DNA of 19,203 nt from a bacterium (GTDB lineage: Bacteria > UBP14 > UBA6098 > JAFGQG01), in assembly GCA_016930435.1 (NCBI GenBank), contig JAFGGQ010000099.1:1-19203 (forward strand). Reading direction: 5' to 3'. Numbering within the stretch: the stretch's first letter is position 1; the number at the start of each line of letters is the position of its first letter. This document shows, in pieces, positions 15,682-19,203 of the stretch. The translations under genes were made by a program, and so were the position numbers. Below the pieces are notes generated by a model. That model was not told the origin of the DNA, did no database searches, and was given only the letters and a program-made list of their open reading frames with translations.

Positions 15682-16896
15682 CTAAAGCGTGCCTAAATAG
15701 TTCTGCAGACCGGTATTATTATTCAGAAGGTTTAGTTTCTTACGAATATTGCTCCGGTGATTATCCACCGTCCTCTTGGAAATATTCAACAACTTTGAGA
15801 TCTCCCTGGTAGTCATTCCATTGGAAATACAATTGCAGATCTCGATCTCCCGCTGCGTCAGATTATACTCAGTTTCAGAAATAGAGATACCGAAAGAGGA
15901 TGTTATGTTTTTGAGATTGGTCTGGAGGATTTTCAACTTGGCCTTCAGCCCTTTAGTACTTTCAGCAATAAGCTGGTTAACGAGCGGCAAAATCAATCGA
16001 TTGGCATTTTGGGTGATTCGATTGCGAAGCTCCTTCTTCTCTTCTTCCAGCTGGTTCAAAATCTCCTTCAGGGCGATATTTTTCTCGTTTAGCCTGGCAT
16101 TGTTCTGAGCTAACAATTCCTGACTCTCCAATAATGCCATTTCGGTATCCTTATAGGAAGATATATCCCTGATAATACATATATAGTCCTTATCTTTGGA
16201 ATGACCCCATTGGCAAATAGAATATTCTACCGGAAATTCCCTGCCATCTTTATTAAAACCCAATGCCTCATTTACCGGTAATGAGTCATCTTTATGCTTG
16301 GTGTCCCTAAAAAACTTGATCTTTTTTCCATCACTTTCCCGGATTAACTTGTGAATAGACTGAGTTTTGATCTCCTCCGGAGAATATCCGAACATATTGA
16401 CCGCTGCTTGATTCCAGAAAATTATCTGCCCTTCACCATCAAAAGAAAATATGGCATCGAAAGCATTTTCAACCAGGGTACGGTATTTTTCCTCGGAGTG
16501 CCGTAGTTTCTGATCCACCTTATTTTTATAAAGAGCTATCATTATAGAAGCATTTAAATCATCCTCACGGAAAGGTTTGATCAGATATCCAAAGGGCTCG
16601 GCAAGTTTGGCCTCATTTATATAATAGTCATCTCCGTAAGCAGTCATAAAAATCACCGGAATTTGAAATCGATCCTTGATTTCCCTGGCGGCTTCAATTC
16701 CATTGATATTACCGGGCATTTCGATGTCCATAAGCACCAGATCAGGATGATGATTTTTCACCATATCTATCGCTGCATCCCCTGAATTTACAACTCCTAC
16801 CACTGAGTAGCCTAACCTTTTCAACTGCTCTTCAAGGTGAAAAGCGATAACCTCTTCATCCTCTACTACCAGTATTTTGTTTTGATTCATGGTCAC
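15682..16896 (-). CDS. Response regulator with REC, PAS and LuxR-type HTH domains
   Basis: 404 residues. The receiver domain (about 7-122) has the acidic pair Glu12/Asp13, phospho-acceptor Asp57 in LVLMDIEMPG, Thr85 in FMTAYG and Lys107 in YLIKPF, so it should be phosphorylatable. A PAS domain follows (about 133-250: EEKYRTLVENAFDAIFSFDG, WNQAAVNMFGYSPEEI, KDGREFPVEYSI, CIIRDIS), then a coiled coil (255-295, NIALKEILNQLEEEKKELRN) and a linker. A LuxR/GerE HTH ends the protein (343-404: LTQREIEICNCISNGMTTREISKLLNIS, TVDNHRSNIRKKLNL). A transcription factor integrating a kinase signal with a PAS-sensed cue is expected. No partner histidine kinase is in the window. The start is GTG at 16896 with AAGGG six bases upstream; an ATG two codons later (16890) is possible but less well spaced. 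The gene lies 526 bases downstream of the OmpA-like gene on the same strand and is probably transcribed separately. Confidence 0.92.
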   Translation of the reverse strand: MTMNQNKILVVEDEEVIAFHLEEQLKRLGYSVVGVVNSGDAAIDMVKNHHPDLVLMDIEMPGNINGIEAAREIKDRFQIPVIFMTAYGDDYYINEAKLAEPFGYLIKPFREDDLNASIMIALYKNKVDQKLRHSEEKYRTLVENAFDAIFSFDGEGQIIFWNQAAVNMFGYSPEEIKTQSIHKLIRESDGKKIKFFRDTKHKDDSLPVNEALGFNKDGREFPVEYSICQWGHSKDKDYICIIRDISSYKDTEMALLESQELLAQNNARLNEKNIALKEILNQLEEEKKELRNRITQNANRLILPLVNQLIAESTKGLKAKLKILQTNLKNITSSFGISISETEYNLTQREIEICNCISNGMTTREISKLLNISKRTVDNHRSNIRKKLNLLNNNTGLQNYLGTL

Positions 16897-17422
16897 CCAT
16901 TTCCCTTCTTATCATAAATTTAATATTTTATTATCGTATTAACCACATAGAATTTTGCAAAAATATAGATACACGTCATCCCCTTATAATGAAAATAATT
17001 CCCATTATGCATCAGGGATAGTAATCTATATTTTACTCTATCCTTTATTAATAGTATTTTCAATTAAACAGAAGCAAAAAACCCAGATAATCATATAGAT
17101 ACTTATTAAATAATTATAATCTAATTACAATTTATTTTTCTATAGAAATATCGCAAGTTTTTTTTTGAAACATCCCTGCTAATTTTTGATTTTTTTTATC
17201 CTTTCCGCCAGCAGATTGAAACTAAATTGAAGTTGGACCAGATTGTTCAATTGCCCTGCTTCAAGAAAGGAGACTATCAACATAAATCAGGCGAACCGAA
17301 AGTTCTCTTCCCCAATCAAATGAGTTATCAGGACAATTTACCCAAGAGCGAGAATCAAATTCAAATTTTGGAATTAGTTGTGGAATTGTAATCTCAGGGA
17401 ATATCGAATTAGCCGGGATTTA
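16897..17422. other. AT-rich gap upstream of the response-regulator gene
   Basis: 526 bases. 16910-17160 is very AT-rich and likely carries the response-regulator promoter, although no clear boxes stand out. 17179-17419 is less AT-rich. On the minus strand it holds two abutting stop-free frames (52 codons from 17419 to 17264, then 34 codons from 17283 to 17181) with coding-like composition but no ribosome binding site. They are listed as a possible gene remnant under findings. No terminator hairpin is seen after the OmpA-like gene. Confidence 0.55.
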
Positions 17423-19009
17423 TTATTTGGAGATTATATGGAATTCGGTGCGTCGGTTCAGGCGTCTTCCCTCCGCAGTCAGGTTGGGTGCTACAGGGTT
17501 AGCGATTCCGAATCCCTGTGCGGAAAGCCGGTCCTGAGATACGCCCTTGTCAAGAAGATAATTCATTACTGCTTCAGCTCTGGTTTGGGACAGCCACAAA
17601 TTATAGGCTTCATGTCCAACGCTGTCTGCGTATCCCTGAATCTCGATCTTGAGATTAGGATATTTATTAAATAACTGGATTACCCGATTCAGTTCTGATT
17701 CCGACTCAGGCTTTATCTCCGATTTATCGAAATCGAAGAAGATGTTGTTTATAACTATCTTTTCGCCAACTTCCACTGGTTGCAGTTCGAACTGCCAGTG
17801 CAACTCTTTGTACCCTTCTGCAGGCTGAATCTCGAAGGTATTGGTGGAAAAAACATAACCTTCAGCGGAGACGCTAACACTATACTGTTCCCCTGCCGGA
17901 AGGACTACCAGGTATTCCCCTGTCTCCGGATTCGTGGATAAATGCGCCAGTTCTTCACCTGTGGATAATCTTTCCACCAGAACTTCAGCATCCAGTGGTT
18001 CGCTGCTGTTCTTATCGATCACTTTCCCTACTACCGTGGCTACGATCTTGGGTTGAAGGGCTTCTTCCAGGCCAACACGGTAGATATCGCTGTTGCCGAA
18101 ACCACCTTTCCGGTCAGAAGCGAAGTAAACGAATTCCCCGGACGCGGGTATAGACAGGAAGTAATCGTTCTGGGCGGTATTGAGGGGGGAGCCCAGGTTA
18201 ACCGGTAAGGACCACTTGCCATTCTCTTCCAGGGTGGTTTTGAAGACATCCAGGCCTCCCAGTCCCCCGTGTCCGCTGGAGGAAAAATACATAGTCTTAC
18301 CATCCGAATGAATAAATGGACAGGTCTGGTCCCTGGCATTATTGATCGGGTATTCAAGCATTTTTGCCGGCGCCCAGTCGTCCCCGGTTTTAACCGAATA
18401 GTAAATATCAATACCTCCATAACCATCGAACTGCCGGGAGGCAAAATAAAGTGTCTTACCGTCCGGCGATATTGAGGGATGAGCTTCCCAGGAACTGCTG
18501 TTTATGGTCATACCCAGGTTGACCGGTTCGGTCCAGCCACCCCTTTCCCGACGGGAGTAATAGAGATCGCATCCACCATAAGAATCATCACGGCCACATA
18601 CCGTGAAGTACATCTCATTCCCATCCGGGGTAATGGTCAGGGAACCCTCGTTCGCCCCTGTATTGATGGGAACTCCAAGATTCTGAGGGTCGGTCCAACC
18701 CCGTTCGCTGCTACGGGCAAACCAGATATCCTCTCCCCCTTTACCACCAGTCCGGGATGTAGAAAAAAACATCAGGTTACCGCTTGCCATAATATAAGGT
18801 GCAAAATCAGCACATTTGGAATTAAGCTGAGACAGGTTGACCGGCTGAACAATTTCAAAAAGATCCACTTTCTTTATACCGATATCTGATGAATCAAGCT
18901 CCCCGGAAGGAATAACTTCAGAAGGAGAAATCTCATCCTGAGCACCTGCTGTTATAAGACTCACAGCTATGATCAGAATTAAAAATAACCGAAATTTGTA
19001 TTTTGCCAT
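17423..19009 (-). CDS. PD40 propeller / carboxypeptidase-regulatory-like / OmpA-C protein, PorE-like architecture
   Basis: 528 residues. A Sec signal peptide (1-23, cut after AGA before QDE) has no lipobox Cys. Residues about 55-312 contain five PD40-type blades, each with a D(I/L)(W/Y) strand and SPDG-like turns (TPDGNEMYFT, SPDGKTLYFASR, HSDGKTMYFSSSG, SGEFVYFASDRKGGFGNSDIY), forming a periplasmic beta-propeller. About 322-408 is a carboxypeptidase-regulatory-like beta-sandwich (VVGKVIDKNSSEPLDAEVLV). About 416-526 is an OmpA C-terminal peptidoglycan-binding domain (FFDFDKSEIKPES, GYADSVGHEAYNLWLSQTRA). Asp462 and Arg477 have the spacing of the diaminopimelate-binding pair. The propeller-CRD-OmpA order is that of PorE of the Porphyromonas type IX system, minus its TPR and lipid anchor, so a periplasmic scaffold holding an envelope machine to peptidoglycan is plausible. 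The ATG lacks a clear Shine-Dalgarno site and has an A-rich leader. TAA is followed directly by a second in-frame TAA. Confidence 0.9.
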   Translation of the reverse strand: MAKYKFRLFLILIIAVSLITAGAQDEISPSEVIPSGELDSSDIGIKKVDLFEIVQPVNLSQLNSKCADFAPYIMASGNLMFFSTSRTGGKGGEDIWFARSSERGWTDPQNLGVPINTGANEGSLTITPDGNEMYFTVCGRDDSYGGCDLYYSRRERGGWTEPVNLGMTINSSSWEAHPSISPDGKTLYFASRQFDGYGGIDIYYSVKTGDDWAPAKMLEYPINNARDQTCPFIHSDGKTMYFSSSGHGGLGGLDVFKTTLEENGKWSLPVNLGSPLNTAQNDYFLSIPASGEFVYFASDRKGGFGNSDIYRVGLEEALQPKIVATVVGKVIDKNSSEPLDAEVLVERLSTGEELAHLSTNPETGEYLVVLPAGEQYSVSVSAEGYVFSTNTFEIQPAEGYKELHWQFELQPVEVGEKIVINNIFFDFDKSEIKPESESELNRVIQLFNKYPNLKIEIQGYADSVGHEAYNLWLSQTRAEAVMNYLLDKGVSQDRLSAQGFGIANPVAPNLTAEGRRLNRRTEFHIISK

Positions 19010-19045
19010 GAAATTTTATACTGGTTTATTGTTCTTATAATTTTC

Positions 19046-19073
19046 TTGACTTACAACTATATTCTGATTTAAT
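19046..19073 (+). promoter_or_regulatory. Weak candidate promoter for the right-edge gene
   Basis: TTGACT (19046-19051) is followed after 16 bases by TTTAAT (19068-19073); each box matches the sigma-70 consensus at five of six positions. A perfect TATAAT at 19079-19084 lies nearby without a -35 at the right distance. The 152-bp divergent gap is so AT-rich that such matches are easy to find. Confidence 0.25.
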
Positions 19074-19161
19074 TTATATATAATTATCTGATTTTGTCAA
19101 ATAAAAATATATCTCTGTAAAAATATGTATCATCTCTTAGCGTGCATAGGAGGAATTCGCA

Positions 19162-19203
19162 ATGTCGAGGAAAGCATTATTTATTATTCTGATGCTCCTA
19201 TTC
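19162..19203 (+). CDS. N-terminus of an exported protein, cut by the window edge
   Basis: ATG at 19162 with a perfect AGGAGG (19148-19153) eight bases upstream opens a frame that runs off the window after 14 codons: MSRKALFIILMLLF. A short basic start followed by a hydrophobic run is the beginning of a signal peptide or membrane anchor. It is transcribed divergently from the OmpA-like gene across 152 bp. The product cannot be identified. Confidence 0.7.
   Translation, partial: MSRKALFIILMLLF

Noticed and set aside
17158-17206. T-tracts that could be terminators of the OmpA-like gene
   Set aside because: On the minus strand they read as A-tracts and no stem precedes them, so they cannot form an intrinsic terminator for that gene.
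1-19203. tRNA, rRNA, insertion sequence or integrase
   Set aside because: I found no cloverleaf with a recognisable T-loop, no rRNA stretches, and no transposase or integrase motifs in any long frame.

Overview
The window looks like a chromosomal segment of an uncultured or little-studied Gram-negative bacterium. It encodes an OmpA-family outer-membrane/peptidoglycan protein, a giant secreted gingipain-type (C25) protease and signal peptides of the Sec type. Genes are of moderate GC and intergenic DNA is very AT-rich. Large C25 proteases with long repeat stalks, PD40-OmpA fusions and clusters of GC-rich intergenic hairpins suggest the Fibrobacterota-Chlorobiota-Bacteroidota (FCB) group or a nearby candidate phylum such as Cloacimonadota or Marinimicrobia. 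This is inference from gene style; no phylogenetic marker gene is present.

Layout. (1) 30-1763, plus: signal peptide peptidase SppA, full length with an intact Ser/Lys dyad. (2) 1782-10037, minus, convergent with sppA: a 2751-residue secreted C25 cysteine protease carrying about 18 modules of roughly 80 residues. Eight central modules alternate between two types (A-B-A-B). (3) 10482-12951, minus: a tightly coupled two-gene operon. Its first gene is a ClpX-like AAA+ unfoldase in which an unrelated, probably winged-helix, N-terminal domain replaces the zinc finger. Its second gene is a MerR-type helix-turn-helix fused to half of a type I restriction specificity subunit (HsdS-like). (4) 12952-13824: an 873-bp divergent intergenic region with a good sigma-70-like promoter for the operon and several dyads. 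(5) 13825-15291, plus: a 488-residue orphan protein. (6) 15292-15681: an intergenic cluster of four short hairpins, REP-like. (7) 15682-16896, minus: a REC-PAS-coiled coil-LuxR response regulator. (8) 17423-19009, minus: a PD40 propeller / carboxypeptidase-regulatory-like / OmpA protein with a domain order like that of PorE of the type IX secretion system. (9) 19162 to the right edge, plus: the first 14 codons of another exported protein.

The strongest candidate for an undescribed system is the ClpX-like / MerR-HsdS operon. The second protein combines two DNA-binding modules, a promoter-type HTH and a restriction-type target recognition domain, with a HsdS-style coiled coil. The first is an unfoldase with ClpX-type pore loops and an IGF-like ClpP-docking loop changed to IGY. 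The stop and start codons are one base apart, and the ribosome binding site of the second gene is written in the last codons of the first. No HsdM, HsdR, ClpP or transposase is visible. The promoter is overlapped by a 7-bp dyad with a 19-bp spacer, and two TGCAA-N5-TTGCA dyads lie further upstream. A DNA-bound regulator remodelled or degraded by its own unfoldase, for gene control or defence, is a reasonable hypothesis but unproven. The remaining genes fit an envelope and secretion theme: SppA, C25 protease, OmpA/PorE-like protein and an exported partial protein.
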